A stretch of DNA of 64,000 nucleotides from Cellulomonas fengjieae (GCF_018388465.1 NZ_CP074404.1:3162001-3226000); one strand, 5' to 3'. Positions 9,293 through 17,778 are shown, numbered from the stretch's first letter. Numbers and translations: made by a program. Notes: a model not told the origin generated them from the letters alone.

Positions 9293-10148
9293 TCGCGATG
9301 AGCAGCATGGTCACCAGGAAGCCGGTGACCAGGTTGAGCCACAGGAACCGCCGCCAGCCGGTGTTCGCGCGCTCGCAGTCCTCGTCGCGCACCGACCAGA
9401 ACGCCGCCGTGCTGAGGGCGTAGGGGATCGGCAGCACGGCGGCGAGCGTCCCGGGCCACGGGACGGCGAGCAGCACGGCCGCCGCGAGGACGTAGAGCAC
9501 GGTGGCCACGACGACGGTGGGGTGCGCGCCGAGCGCCGTGGCCACCGACGCGATGCCGCCCTCTCGGTCGGCCCGCACGTCCTGCACCGCGCCGAACGCG
9601 TGCGACGCCATGCCCCAGAGGACGAACGCGACCAGCACCGGCCACACGGTCGGCGCACCGAGGTCCGCGCCCACCAGCACGAGCGCGTACAGCAGCGGGC
9701 CGACGAAGTGCATCGCGGACGTCAACGAGTCCAGCACCGGCCGCTCCTTGAACCGGAGCACGGGCGCCGAGTAGGCGACGACGAGGAACAGGACGAGGGC
9801 CAGCGTGGCGTTCGCGGCAGCCCCGCCGACGAGCAGCAGGTACACCACGAACGGCACGGTGCTGACCAGGCAGGCCCACAGGATCCGGCGGTGCACCTGC
9901 CGCGCCCGGGCGGGCTCCACCAGGCCGCCCTCGATGCCGCCCTTGCGCGGGTTGCGCAGGTCCGAGGCGTAGTCGAAGACGTCGTTGATGCCGTACATCA
10001 GCAGGTTGTACGGGCCGAGGAAGAACAGGGTGCCGACGACGAACGTGACGTCGATGCGGCCCCCCGTGGCCAGCAGGTAGCCGGCCGCGAACGGGTAGGC
10101 GGTGTTGATCCACGAGAACGGCCGGGACGCCGCCAGGACCTCCCTCAC
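9276..10148 (-). CDS. crtEb: Lycopene elongase / UbiA-family prenyltransferase
   Basis: This 290-residue integral membrane protein has the two Asp motifs of UbiA prenyltransferases: 'NDVFDYASD' and 'DVRADREGG'. As the last gene behind crtYe and crtYf, it matches CrtEb/CrtE2, which adds two dimethylallyl units to lycopene to give a C50 skeleton (flavuxanthin type). GTG 10148 is the start; it overlaps the crtYf stop (GTGA). A much longer in-frame extension exists upstream but lies inside crtYf. The substrate is inferred from the cluster. Confidence 0.87.
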   Translation of the reverse strand: MREVLAASRPFSWINTAYPFAAGYLLATGGRIDVTFVVGTLFFLGPYNLLMYGINDVFDYASDLRNPRKGGIEGGLVEPARARQVHRRILWACLVSTVPFVVYLLLVGGAAANATLALVLFLVVAYSAPVLRFKERPVLDSLTSAMHFVGPLLYALVLVGADLGAPTVWPVLVAFVLWGMASHAFGAVQDVRADREGGIASVATALGAHPTVVVATVLYVLAAAVLLAVPWPGTLAAVLPIPYALSTAAFWSVRDEDCERANTGWRRFLWLNLVTGFLVTMLLIAISRSS

Positions 10149-10447
10149 GGAGCCTTCCGTTCCCGGCGTCGGCCCAGCACGACCCACAGCACCGGCATCC
10201 CGACGGCCGCCGCGACCGCATAGGCGAAGTCCTCCACCGGCGCGCCCCAGACGTACCACCCGAGGATCTTGTCCGGGTCGAACACGTAGAGGTCCGCGGC
10301 GATCATGAGTGTGTCGAACACGGCCGTGAGCACGCACAGCACGAGCACGGTCACGACGACCGGCAGCACGCGCATCCGCCGCAGCACGGGCCAGCACACC
10401 GCCCCGAGCAGGGCCAGGACGATCCCGTTGAGCACGATGTTGGTCAC
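10145..10447 (-). CDS. crtYf: C50 carotenoid cyclase subunit, CrtYf/CrtYh type
   Basis: A 100-residue, three-helix membrane protein with the lycopene cyclase domain signature 'DPDKILGWYVWGAPVEDF'. It would act as a heterodimer with the preceding CrtYe-like subunit to cyclise the ends of the C50 carotenoid. The start is GTG 10447, overlapping the crtYe stop in GTGA. Whether the rings are epsilon (decaprenoxanthin) or gamma (sarcinaxanthin) cannot be told from this sequence by eye. Confidence 0.85.
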   Translation of the reverse strand: MTNIVLNGIVLALLGAVCWPVLRRMRVLPVVVTVLVLCVLTAVFDTLMIAADLYVFDPDKILGWYVWGAPVEDFAYAVAAAVGMPVLWVVLGRRRERKAP

Positions 10448-10761
10448 GAGGGCCGCCCGCGCCACCGGTCCAGCGCCCGCCACGTGAGCAGGCCCGTGTA
10501 GCAGAGCAGCGCGAGGAAGAACGCCTCCTCGACCGGCAGCTCCGGGGCCAGCAGCAGGCCGGTCATGTGCGGTGAGTCCCCGCGCGCGAAGATGCCGAGC
10601 ACCAGCCCGAGGCCGTCCCACAGCAGGAAGCCGACGACGCCGATGCCGACCGTCCAGGCCGCGCGGGCCGGCTCCGCCCAGAACGCGAGCCGGAACCGGC
10701 GGTCCAGCAGGGTGAGGCCGCCCAGCGAGAGCAGCAGGGCACCGAGGTACGCGACGGTCAT
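10444..10761 (-). CDS. crtYe: C50 carotenoid cyclase subunit, CrtYe/CrtYg type
   Basis: A 105-residue membrane protein starting MTVAYLGALLLSLGGL, with three hydrophobic helices and the motif 'LLLAPELPVEEAFFLALL', the paired-Glu segment of heterodimeric lycopene cyclase subunits. It overlaps crtI (ATGA) upstream and crtYf downstream, so the subunits should be made in step. Confidence 0.85.
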   Translation of the reverse strand: MTVAYLGALLLSLGGLTLLDRRFRLAFWAEPARAAWTVGIGVVGFLLWDGLGLVLGIFARGDSPHMTGLLLAPELPVEEAFFLALLCYTGLLTWRALDRWRGRPS

Positions 10762-12404
10762 CCGACGGACTCGCTCCACACGCCGCGCGGTCGCGCCGCC
10801 GCCAGGTAGCCCGGCCGCAGCGGGGCGGGCAGGGGGCGCGACGACGTCTCCCCGAGCATCCGCTTGACCACCAGCTCGGCGCTGATCAGGCACATCGGCA
10901 GTCCCACACCAGGGATCGTGCCACCACCGACGTGCAGCACGTTGGGCACGCGCGACGACGCGTCGCCCGGCCGGAACATCGCGCTCTGCGCCAGCGTGTG
11001 CTCCATGCCGAGCGCCGACCCGCGCCAGGCGGAGAAGTCGCGGGCGAAGTCGGCGGGGGCGACGACGCGTCGGGTCACCACGCGCTCGCGCAGGCCGGGG
11101 ATCCCCGCCCAGGCACCGACCTGGTCCAGGTACCGGTCGGCGTGCCGCTCGACGACCTCGCGGTCCCGCCCGCCCAGGGCCGGGTCCGCCGGGAACGGGA
11201 CGAGCACGAACAGGTTCTCGTGACCCGGCGGCGCCGCGTCGGGGTCGGTCGCGGTGGTCCGGGACACGTACATCGACGCCGCCTCCGGGATCCGCAGGTC
11301 CTCCGGCGGCGTCGACCGGCCGGTGCCCAGGATGTCCTCGAAGTTGCCCGGCCAGTCCCGCGTGAAGAACAGCGAGTGGTGCGCGAGCTCGGGCAGCGCC
11401 CCCCGCACCCCCGCCATGACCAGCAGCGACGAGATGCCCGGCCCCCGGTCCTCCCACCACGACTCCGGCAGGTCGCGGTGGGCACCCAGCAGCACGGTCT
11501 CCGTGTGGTGGCGGTCGGCCGCGGACACGACGACGTCGGCGGGCAGGAACGTCCCGTCCGTCAGCCGCACCCCGCGCGCCTGGCCCGACCTGCGCGGGTG
11601 GCGCAGCGAGGGGGACGCGTCGTCGACCTCGATCGTCGCCACGTCCGCGCCGGTGCGCACCTCGACGCCCTGCGCCCGCGCGATCCGCTCCAGGGCCTGG
11701 ATGACCGTGTACATCCCGCCGCGCGGGAAACGGACGCCGTCGACCAGGTCGAGGTGGCTCATCAGCGAGTACAGCGCGGGCACCCGGTACGGCGAGGAGC
11801 CCAGGAACACCGCGTGGTAGCCCAGCACCTGCCGCAGCACCGGGTCCGTGACCGTCGCGGCCACCTTGTCCGCCAGGGTGCGCGTCAGCAGGCCCGCCAG
11901 CGTGCCCGCCTGGCGCGCGAGGTCGAGGGACAGCAGCCGGTCCGGCCGGGCGAACGTGGTGTAGAGGAACGACTCGAGCGCCGTCCGGTACGCCCGCGTC
12001 GAGTCCTGGGTGTAGCGGCGGACGGCCTCCCCCGCGCCCGGCTCGCGCGCCTCGAACGTCGCCCAGTTGGCCTCGGGGTCCGCGACGACGTCGAAGGGCT
12101 GCGACGGTCCCCCGTCGACGGGCTCCGGGAAGAGCCGGTACGCCGGGTCGAGCCGCTCCAGCTCGACGTGGTCCTCGATCCGCTCGCCCAGGAGCGCGAA
12201 GGCGTGCTCGAACACCTCGGGCATGAAGTACCAGGACGGTCCGGTGTCGAACCGGAACCCGTCGAGCGACAGCGTCGCGGTCCGCCCGCCCAGCTGGTCG
12301 TGCCGCTCGACGAGGGTCACCAGCGCTCCCCCGCGTGCCAGCAGCGCGGCGGTGGTCAGGCCCGCGATGCCCCCACCGACGACGACGACCCGACCGGGGC
12401 TCAT
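10758..12404 (-). CDS. crtI: Phytoene desaturase
   Basis: A 548-residue FAD enzyme that converts phytoene to lycopene. The N-terminal dinucleotide-binding fold reads 'VVVVGGGIAGLTTAALLARGG', followed by 'ERHDQLGGRT'. The C-terminal signature 'NVLHVGGGTIPGVGLPMCLISAELV' is diagnostic of CrtI-type desaturases. Start ATG 12404 overlaps the crtB stop (ATGA). Length is slightly above the usual ~500 residues; the extra part is in the 'DASPSLRHPRRSGQ' region. Confidence 0.95.
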   Translation of the reverse strand: MSPGRVVVVGGGIAGLTTAALLARGGALVTLVERHDQLGGRTATLSLDGFRFDTGPSWYFMPEVFEHAFALLGERIEDHVELERLDPAYRLFPEPVDGGPSQPFDVVADPEANWATFEAREPGAGEAVRRYTQDSTRAYRTALESFLYTTFARPDRLLSLDLARQAGTLAGLLTRTLADKVAATVTDPVLRQVLGYHAVFLGSSPYRVPALYSLMSHLDLVDGVRFPRGGMYTVIQALERIARAQGVEVRTGADVATIEVDDASPSLRHPRRSGQARGVRLTDGTFLPADVVVSAADRHHTETVLLGAHRDLPESWWEDRGPGISSLLVMAGVRGALPELAHHSLFFTRDWPGNFEDILGTGRSTPPEDLRIPEAASMYVSRTTATDPDAAPPGHENLFVLVPFPADPALGGRDREVVERHADRYLDQVGAWAGIPGLRERVVTRRVVAPADFARDFSAWRGSALGMEHTLAQSAMFRPGDASSRVPNVLHVGGGTIPGVGLPMCLISAELVVKRMLGETSSRPLPAPLRPGYLAAARPRGVWSESVG

Positions 12405-13300
12405 GCGTCGACGGCCCGGCCGGCGCGCGCCTCCGCCAGCACGGACTCGCCCACCACGAGCAGCTTCACCGGGGTGGGCAGCCGCACTCGGCCCACCAGC
12501 AGCGACTCGGGCGGTCGCGTCGCGATCTCGTCGAGCAGGCGCTGGTAGAGCCCGAGCGTGGCCCCGACCGCGTAGCGAGCCCGCCGGGGCAGGCGCGGGA
12601 CCGCCGAGCGCGCGACGGCCACGTCGGCGGTGATCTCGGCGAGGATCGCCCGCAGCTGCGCGTGGTCGAGCCGGCCGGGCGTGGTCCCGGGGAAGTACGT
12701 GCGGCCCAGCTCCTCGGTGTCGGCGCCGAGGTCGCGCAGGAAGTTGATCTTCTGGAACGCGGCACCGAGGGCCCGCGCGCCGGCCACCTGCAGGTCGTCG
12801 GGGTGGCGCACGGGCTCGTCTGGCCGACGGTCCTCGTTGAGGAACGCCCGCACGCACATGAGCCCCACCACCTCGGCGGACCCGTAGACGTAGGCGTCGT
12901 AGCTCGCCCGGTCGTGCGCCCGCACCGTCAGGTCCGTGCGCATCGAGGCGAAGAAGGGACCGGTCTCCGCTGCCGTGATCCCGGTCCGCCGGGCGGTGCG
13001 GGCGAACGCGTGCACCACCAGGTTGGTCGAGTAGCCCGTGCGCAGCGCGCGGGCGGTCTGCTCCTCGAGCTCGTCCAGCTCCGCCCCCGCGTCCTGGCCG
13101 CGATAGGTGTCGACCACCTCGTCGGCCAGCCTGACCAGGGCGTACACCGCGCGGATGTCCTGCTGCGCCCGCCGCCCGAGCAGCCGCGTGCCCAGCCCGA
13201 ACGACGTGGAGTACGCGGCCAGCACGCCGGCGCTCGTGCGTGCGGCCGTGGCGTCGTACAGCCGGAGCGCCCGCTCACGGGCGGATCGCGCCTCCGACAT
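12401..13300 (-). CDS. crtB: Phytoene synthase
   Basis: A 299-residue enzyme condensing two geranylgeranyl diphosphates to phytoene. It shows 'SFGLGTRLL', the first Asp-rich motif 'RLADEVVDT' and the second, 'FLRDLGADTEELGRTYFP'. I prefer ATG 13300 because GGGGGAG precedes it by 3 nt; an in-frame GTG at 13315 would add five residues. The stop overlaps crtI. Confidence 0.94.
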   Translation of the reverse strand: MSEARSARERALRLYDATAARTSAGVLAAYSTSFGLGTRLLGRRAQQDIRAVYALVRLADEVVDTYRGQDAGAELDELEEQTARALRTGYSTNLVVHAFARTARRTGITAAETGPFFASMRTDLTVRAHDRASYDAYVYGSAEVVGLMCVRAFLNEDRRPDEPVRHPDDLQVAGARALGAAFQKINFLRDLGADTEELGRTYFPGTTPGRLDHAQLRAILAEITADVAVARSAVPRLPRRARYAVGATLGLYQRLLDEIATRPPESLLVGRVRLPTPVKLLVVGESVLAEARAGRAVDA

Positions 13301-13315
13301 CGGCTCCCCCAGCAC

Positions 13316-14419
13316 TCAGTGGCCCCGTCCGACGAGATCGTCGACAACGCCCACAAGGTAGTCCCCCAGCGGCCCGGGCACACCGGCGAGGGCCAGTCCC
13401 CGCGCCTGCAGGCCGGTCGTGCGCGTCAGCTCGCGCACGGTGTCCAGCGCCCCGCTCGAGACCATGACGGCGCGCACGGCGGCAGCGCCCGGCTCGTCGA
13501 GGTCGGCGCGGCCCACGTGCGCGTCGAGCACCGCGCACCCCGCCTCGTCGGCCATCGCGTAGGCCCGTCGCAGCAGCTCGGTGCGCTTGCCCTCACGCAG
13601 GTCCGACACCACCGACTTGCCGGTCACCGCGGGGTCCCCGAACACACCCAGCTCGTCGTCGGTGAGCTGGAACGCCACCCCGAGAGCCGACCCGACCGCG
13701 GCAAGCTGCGCGATCCGGGCCTCGGCCGCGCCGGCGAGGATCGCCCCGACGACCAGCGGCAGGCTCCCCGAGTACGCGGCCGTCTTGAGCTCCGCGACCG
13801 CGAGCGCGTCGACGTCGCGCGGCGAGGACAGCGCCGCGGTGACGTCCAGCAGCTCCCCCACCACCGTGGTCTCGATCCCCTCGGCCAGCAGCCCCACCAC
13901 CCGCAGCAGCGCCTCGCGCTCGGCCGGGGCGCTCACCACGAGCGAGAACGCCGACGCGATCGCCAGGTCCCCCGCCAGGAGGCCGGCGGCGAGCACCTGG
14001 TCGCCGACCACCCGCTCGGCCACGCCGCGGCCCTCCAGCCGCGCCCGGGTGGCTCCCGCGACGTTCGGGCGGCCCCGGCGCACCTCGTCGTGGTCGAGCA
14101 GGTCGTCGTGCACGAGCATCGCGGTGTGCAGCACCTCGATCGCGGCGGCCACGGGGGCGATCACCGCGTCGTCGCGACCACCCAGCCCCAGGTACGCGGC
14201 GACGGCGAGACGGGGGCGCATCAGCTTGCCGCCGACCCCGTCCGCCAGGTCCGTCCACAGCCGCGCGGCGTCGTCGGAACGGATCGAGGCGGCCCGCACC
14301 CGCCCGTCGAGGAAGGTCCGGAGCACGGACGCGGTCTGCGTCATCGCGCACTCCACGGCCTGCGCCAGGTCGGCCGCCCCCGCCCGTTGCGACGTGTTCG
14401 TGGTCACCCGCGACTCCAC
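13316..14419 (-). CDS. crtE: Geranylgeranyl diphosphate synthase (polyprenyl synthetase)
   Basis: This 367-residue isoprenyl diphosphate synthase opens the carotenoid operon. The first Asp-rich motif is 'HDDLLDHDEVRRGRPN' and the second is 'LTDDELGVFGD'. GTG 14419 is preceded by AAGGGGG; GTG 14407 is an alternative. A predicted -10 box and repeated operator lie ~30 bp upstream. The product is the precursor used by CrtB; the exact chain length (C20) is inferred from the cluster. Confidence 0.9.
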   Translation of the reverse strand: MESRVTTNTSQRAGAADLAQAVECAMTQTASVLRTFLDGRVRAASIRSDDAARLWTDLADGVGGKLMRPRLAVAAYLGLGGRDDAVIAPVAAAIEVLHTAMLVHDDLLDHDEVRRGRPNVAGATRARLEGRGVAERVVGDQVLAAGLLAGDLAIASAFSLVVSAPAEREALLRVVGLLAEGIETTVVGELLDVTAALSSPRDVDALAVAELKTAAYSGSLPLVVGAILAGAAEARIAQLAAVGSALGVAFQLTDDELGVFGDPAVTGKSVVSDLREGKRTELLRRAYAMADEAGCAVLDAHVGRADLDEPGAAAVRAVMVSSGALDTVRELTRTTGLQARGLALAGVPGPLGDYLVGVVDDLVGRGH

Positions 14420-14444
14420 CTGCCTACCCCCTTCGCCGTCGAAA

Positions 14445-14462
14445 TACTCAGCATACTGAGCA
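14445..14462. promoter_or_regulatory. Tandem 9-bp repeat / inverted repeat in the crtE-galE promoter region
   Basis: TACTCAGCA (14445-14453) is followed directly by TACTGAGCA (14454-14462), differing at one base. Together they also form the inverted repeat CTCAG-4-CTGAG (14447-14460). The minus-strand -10 box TATGCT (14455-14450) of crtE lies inside, so a bound protein would block crt transcription. MarR-type control (CrtR) of C50 carotenoid operons is known in Corynebacterium; no such gene is present here. Confidence 0.5.
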
Positions 14463-14494
14463 TTCCGGCGACCGCCACCGCGTCCGGTGATCGG

Positions 14495-14500
14495 TACGCT
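14495..14500 (+). promoter_or_regulatory. -10 box of leaderless galE
   Basis: TACGCT ends 6 nt before ATG 14507 and no ribosome site intervenes, so the transcript probably begins at the start codon. Confidence 0.45.
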
Positions 14501-14506
14501 CGGCGC

Positions 14507-15466
14507 ATGACATGGCTGGTCACCGGCGGTGCCGGGTACATCGGGTCGCACGTGGTGCGCGCGTTCGGGCAAGTGGGTCTGGAGACGGTGGTGCTCGACG
14601 ACCTGTCGAGCGGGCACCGGGGATTCGTCCCCGAGGACGTGCCCCTGGTGGAGGGGTCGATCCTCGACACCGACCTCGTCGCGGACATGCTCGTCCAGCA
14701 CGGCGTCGTCGGCGTGGTGCACCTGGCGGGGTTCAAGTACGCCGGCGTCTCCGTCGACCGCCCGCTGCACACGTACGAGCAGAACGTCACGGGCACCGCC
14801 CACCTGCTCGAGGCCATGGCCTCGCAGGGCGTCGACGCGATCGTCTTCTCGTCGTCGGCGGCCGTCTACGGCACCCCGGACGTCGACCTGGTCACCGAGA
14901 CCACCGCGACCGCCCCCGAGTCCCCGTACGGCGAGTCCAAGCTCATCGGCGAGTGGCTGCTGCGGGACCAGGGCCGGGCCGCGGGCCTGCGGCACACGTC
15001 GCTGCGGTACTTCAACGTCGTCGGCTCGGCCACCCCCGAGCTGTACGACACGAGCCCGCACAACCTCTTCCCGCTGGTGCTCGACGCCCTGGTGGAGGGT
15101 CGCACGCCCCGCATCAACGGCACCGACTACCCGACGCCGGACGGCACCTGCGTCCGCGACTACATCCACGTCGCCGACCTGGCCGACTCGCACGTCGCGG
15201 CGGCGCAGGCCCTCGCGAGCGGTCGGACCCTCGAGCCGGTCTACAACCTCGGCTCCGGGGACGGCGTCTCCGTGCGGCAGATCATGACCGCGATGGCGCA
15301 GGGCACCGGTATCGAGTTCGAGCCCGAGACCGCCGAGCGCCGGCCGGGCGACCCGGCGCGCATCGTGGCGTCGGGCGAGCTGGCGGCCCGCGACCTCGGC
15401 TGGCAGATGCGCCACACCCTCCTGGACATGGTCACCAGCGCCTGGCAGGCCCGCCAGGCCCACTAG
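14507..15466 (+). CDS. galE: UDP-glucose 4-epimerase
   Basis: A 319-residue extended short-chain dehydrogenase interconverting UDP-glucose and UDP-galactose in the Leloir pathway. The NAD-binding motif is 'TGGAGYIGSH' near residue 6, the catalytic Ser region is 'FSSSAAVYG', and the Tyr/Lys pair is in 'SPYGESK'. 'YFNVVGS' and 'DGTCVRDYIHVADLA' are family-specific. It could process galactose released by the GH42 enzyme 5 kb away. It is divergent from the carotenoid operon and appears leaderless. Confidence 0.92.
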   Translation: MTWLVTGGAGYIGSHVVRAFGQVGLETVVLDDLSSGHRGFVPEDVPLVEGSILDTDLVADMLVQHGVVGVVHLAGFKYAGVSVDRPLHTYEQNVTGTAHLLEAMASQGVDAIVFSSSAAVYGTPDVDLVTETTATAPESPYGESKLIGEWLLRDQGRAAGLRHTSLRYFNVVGSATPELYDTSPHNLFPLVLDALVEGRTPRINGTDYPTPDGTCVRDYIHVADLADSHVAAAQALASGRTLEPVYNLGSGDGVSVRQIMTAMAQGTGIEFEPETAERRPGDPARIVASGELAARDLGWQMRHTLLDMVTSAWQARQAH

Positions 15467-15471
15467 AACGC

Positions 15472-15517
15472 AACGTCCGAGCAGATGAGCGCTATAGCCG
15501 CCATCTGCTCGGACGTT
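15472..15517. repeat. Intergenic hairpin A of a related pair
   Basis: The arms 15472-15487 and 15502-15517 are complementary over 16 bp with a 14-nt loop. It lies 5 bp after the galE stop and may end galE transcription, although no T-run follows. The stem core ACGTCCGAGCAGATG is shared with hairpin B except for one base pair. Confidence 0.75.
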
Positions 15518-15534
15518 AGCTCCTGCCCACCCCT

Positions 15535-15580
15535 GACGTCCGAGTAGATGTGGGCCCTGGCGTACATCTACTCGGACGTC
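15535..15580. repeat. Intergenic hairpin B of a related pair
   Basis: The arms 15535-15551 and 15564-15580 pair over 17 bp. The core ACGTCCGAGTAGATG differs from hairpin A by C to T, and the opposite arm changes G to A, keeping the pair. It ends 3 bp from the stop of the minus-strand LLM gene and may terminate that gene. Confidence 0.75.
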
Positions 15581-15583
15581 GGG

Positions 15584-16495
15584 CTAGAGGGTTTGGAGCC
15601 GCGGCAGATCGTCGACGAGGGCCTCCAGGACCGACTCCTTGCCCGCGTAGATGCCCTCGGCGCGCGGCCAGTGGACCACCACGTCGGCGAACCCGAGCGC
15701 TGCCGCGCGCTCGATGCCCTCGGTGACCAGGTCGAACGACGTCATGGAGTAGACCGGCGCACCGTCGAGGCTGAGGTACCGGCGCAGCGGCGGTTGCCCC
15801 GCGGGGCGGTGCGCGGCCTCGACGGCGTCGAGCTGCCCGACCATCGTCGCCAGCCCCGCCCACCACTGCTCCTGCGCGGCGGCCGGATCGTCCGGGAGGT
15901 CCTCGGTCGCGTAGGCGGGACCGTAGGTGGCCCAGCCCTGCCCGTAGCGGGCGGCCAGCGCCATGGTGCGGGGGCCGTTGGCAGCGACGACGAACGGGGT
16001 CCGCGGCCGCGCGACGGTGCCCGGGATCATCCGCGCCTCGTCGGCACGGTAGAACGTGCCCTGGTGGGAGGTGACCGGGTGCGTCAGCAGCTCGTCCAGC
16101 AGCCCCACGAACTCCTCGAACCGCCGGGTCCGCTCGCCGCGGGTGGGCGGGTCCCCGGTGACCGAGGCGTCGAACCCCTCGCCGCCCGCGCCGAGGCCGA
16201 GCAGGAACCTGCCGTTGCTCACGTCGTCGAGGCCCAGCACGTCCTTGGCGAACGGCACGGGATGGCGGAAGTTCGGTGACGCGACCCACGTGCCCAGGCC
16301 GATCCGCTCCGTGACGGCGGCGGCCGCGGCGAGCAGCGGGACGGTCGCGAACCACGGCTCGTCGACGAGCGTGCGCCACGCCAGGTGGTCGTACGTCCAG
16401 GCGTGGTCGAAGCCCCACTCCTCGACGGCCCGCCACTTGCGACGAGCCGACGCCCACCGCTCCTGCGGCAGCAGCACGATCCCCACGGCAACCAT
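15584..16495 (-). CDS. LLM-class (luciferase-like) flavin or F420-dependent oxidoreductase
   Basis: A 303-residue TIM-barrel oxidoreductase. The sequence 'WGFDHAWTYDHLAW', 'ERIGLGTWV', 'FAKDVLGLDDVSNGRFLLGLGAGG' and 'GWATYGPAYA' follows bacterial luciferase-like monooxygenases; many actinobacterial members use F420. The substrate is unknown. TAGGCT (16507-16502 on the minus strand) ends 6 nt upstream of ATG 16495, so it is probably leaderless. It faces galE across the twin hairpins. Confidence 0.85.
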   Translation of the reverse strand: MVAVGIVLLPQERWASARRKWRAVEEWGFDHAWTYDHLAWRTLVDEPWFATVPLLAAAAAVTERIGLGTWVASPNFRHPVPFAKDVLGLDDVSNGRFLLGLGAGGEGFDASVTGDPPTRGERTRRFEEFVGLLDELLTHPVTSHQGTFYRADEARMIPGTVARPRTPFVVAANGPRTMALAARYGQGWATYGPAYATEDLPDDPAAAQEQWWAGLATMVGQLDAVEAAHRPAGQPPLRRYLSLDGAPVYSMTSFDLVTEGIERAAALGFADVVVHWPRAEGIYAGKESVLEALVDDLPRLQTL

Positions 16496-16504
16496 GGGCC
16501 GAGC

Positions 16505-17422
16505 CTATGCGTGCGCGTGCCGCTCGCGTCCGCTCGACGGCGGTTCCAGCTGGAACGTGCAGTGGTCGACGTCGAAGTGGCCGGCCAGGCAGTGCCGCAG
16601 GTCGTCGAGCACCCGCCCGGCCTCCCCCGCCGACAGGAGCGCGTCCGGCACCTCGACGTGCGCGGACAGGACCGGCACGCCCGAGGTGATCGTCCAGGCG
16701 TGCAGGTCGTGCACGCCCAGCACGCCCGGGACCCGGCAGATGTGCGCGCGCACGGCGTCCAGGTCCACGCCACGCGGAGTGGCCTCGAGGAGCACGGCCC
16801 CCACCTCCCGCAGCAGCGCGACCGCACGCGGCACGATCAGCAGCCCGATGAGGACGGACACGATGCCGTCGGCCCGCACGAACCCCGTGGCCAGGACGAC
16901 CACGGCCGCCACCACGACCGCCGCCGACCCCAGCAGGTCGCCCAGCACCTCCAGGTAGGCGCCGCGCACGGTGAGCGACTCCTGCTGGCCGGGGCGCAGC
17001 AGCGCCAGCCCCACCGCGTTGGCCACCAGGCCGACGACGGCCACGGCCAGCATCAGGGGCGCCTCGACCTCGCCCGGGGACGCGATGCGCGCGACGCCCC
17101 CGACGATCACGGCGACCCCCACCGCCGCGACCACGAGACCGTTCACGAGCGCCGCGAGGATCTCCGCCCGCTGCCATCCGAACGTGCGGGTGGCCGTCGC
17201 CGGCCGGGCCGCCAGGGCGGTCGCACCGAGCGCGAGCCCGACCCCGGCGGCATCCGTGAGCATGTGCCCGGCGTCCGCGACCAGCGCGAACGAGCCGGAC
17301 AGGACTCCGCCGACCACCTCGACGACGAGCACGACGAGCGTCAGGACGAGCACGCCGAGGAGCCGGCCGCGGTGCGCCTGTGCGGCGGTGGCGTGACCGT
17401 GACCGTGGGTGCCCCGGCTCAC
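16505..17422 (-). CDS. Cation diffusion facilitator (zinc/cobalt/cadmium exporter)
   Basis: A 305-residue inner-membrane exporter with six helices and a cytoplasmic C-terminal domain. The His-rich N-terminus (GTHGHGHATAAQAH) and helix II motif 'VADAGHMLTDAAG' identify the family. In helix V the usual HxxxD is 'EVLGD', with Glu in place of His, which may affect metal choice. The C-terminal domain ends with more His residues. GTG 17422 lies 2 nt after the zincin-like gene, indicating one transcript. No metal-sensor gene is adjacent. Confidence 0.9.
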   Translation of the reverse strand: MSRGTHGHGHATAAQAHRGRLLGVLVLTLVVLVVEVVGGVLSGSFALVADAGHMLTDAAGVGLALGATALAARPATATRTFGWQRAEILAALVNGLVVAAVGVAVIVGGVARIASPGEVEAPLMLAVAVVGLVANAVGLALLRPGQQESLTVRGAYLEVLGDLLGSAAVVVAAVVVLATGFVRADGIVSVLIGLLIVPRAVALLREVGAVLLEATPRGVDLDAVRAHICRVPGVLGVHDLHAWTITSGVPVLSAHVEVPDALLSAGEAGRVLDDLRHCLAGHFDVDHCTFQLEPPSSGRERHAHA

Positions 17423-17424
17423 CC

Positions 17425-17778
17425 TCAGCCCCAGCCGAGCGCGTGCAGCCGCTCGTCGTCGATGCCGAAGTGGTGCGCGATCTCGTGCACGACGGTGACG
17501 GCGACCTCCTCGACCACCTCGTCGCGGTCCTCGCAGATGGCCAGCGTCGGCAACCGAAAGATGGTGATCCGGTCGGGCAGCGACCCGGCGGCCCAGAACT
17601 CGCCGCGCTCTGTCAGCGGCGTCCCCTCGTAGAGGCCGAGCAGCTCCGCCTCACCCTCGGGCGGGGCGTCCTCGACGAGCACCACGACGTTGTCCATCAT
17701 CGCGGCGAGCTCCTCGGGAACCTCGTCGAGCGCGTCGCGGACGGCGTCCTCGAACTCGGCGAGAGTCATGTCGACCAT
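17425..17778 (-). CDS. Zincin-like metallopeptidase family protein
   Basis: A 117-residue protein with 'VHEIAHHFGIDDERLHALGW', the HExxH motif with a downstream acidic residue typical of the small actinobacterial metallopeptidase family formerly called DUF1025. The start MVDMTLAEFE is at ATG 17778; CAGGAT six bases upstream could act as a -10 box. Substrate unknown. Its coupling to a metal exporter may be incidental. Confidence 0.82.
   Translation of the reverse strand: MVDMTLAEFEDAVRDALDEVPEELAAMMDNVVVLVEDAPPEGEAELLGLYEGTPLTERGEFWAAGSLPDRITIFRLPTLAICEDRDEVVEEVAVTVVHEIAHHFGIDDERLHALGWG

Noticed and set aside
13301..13315. GTG 13315 as crtB start
   Set aside because: ATG 13300 has the ribosome site GGGGGAG at suitable distance; the GTG has none.
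13316..15463. 715-codon minus-strand frame spanning crtE and galE
   Set aside because: Only its last 367 codons are crtE; the rest is antisense to galE and open because of high GC.
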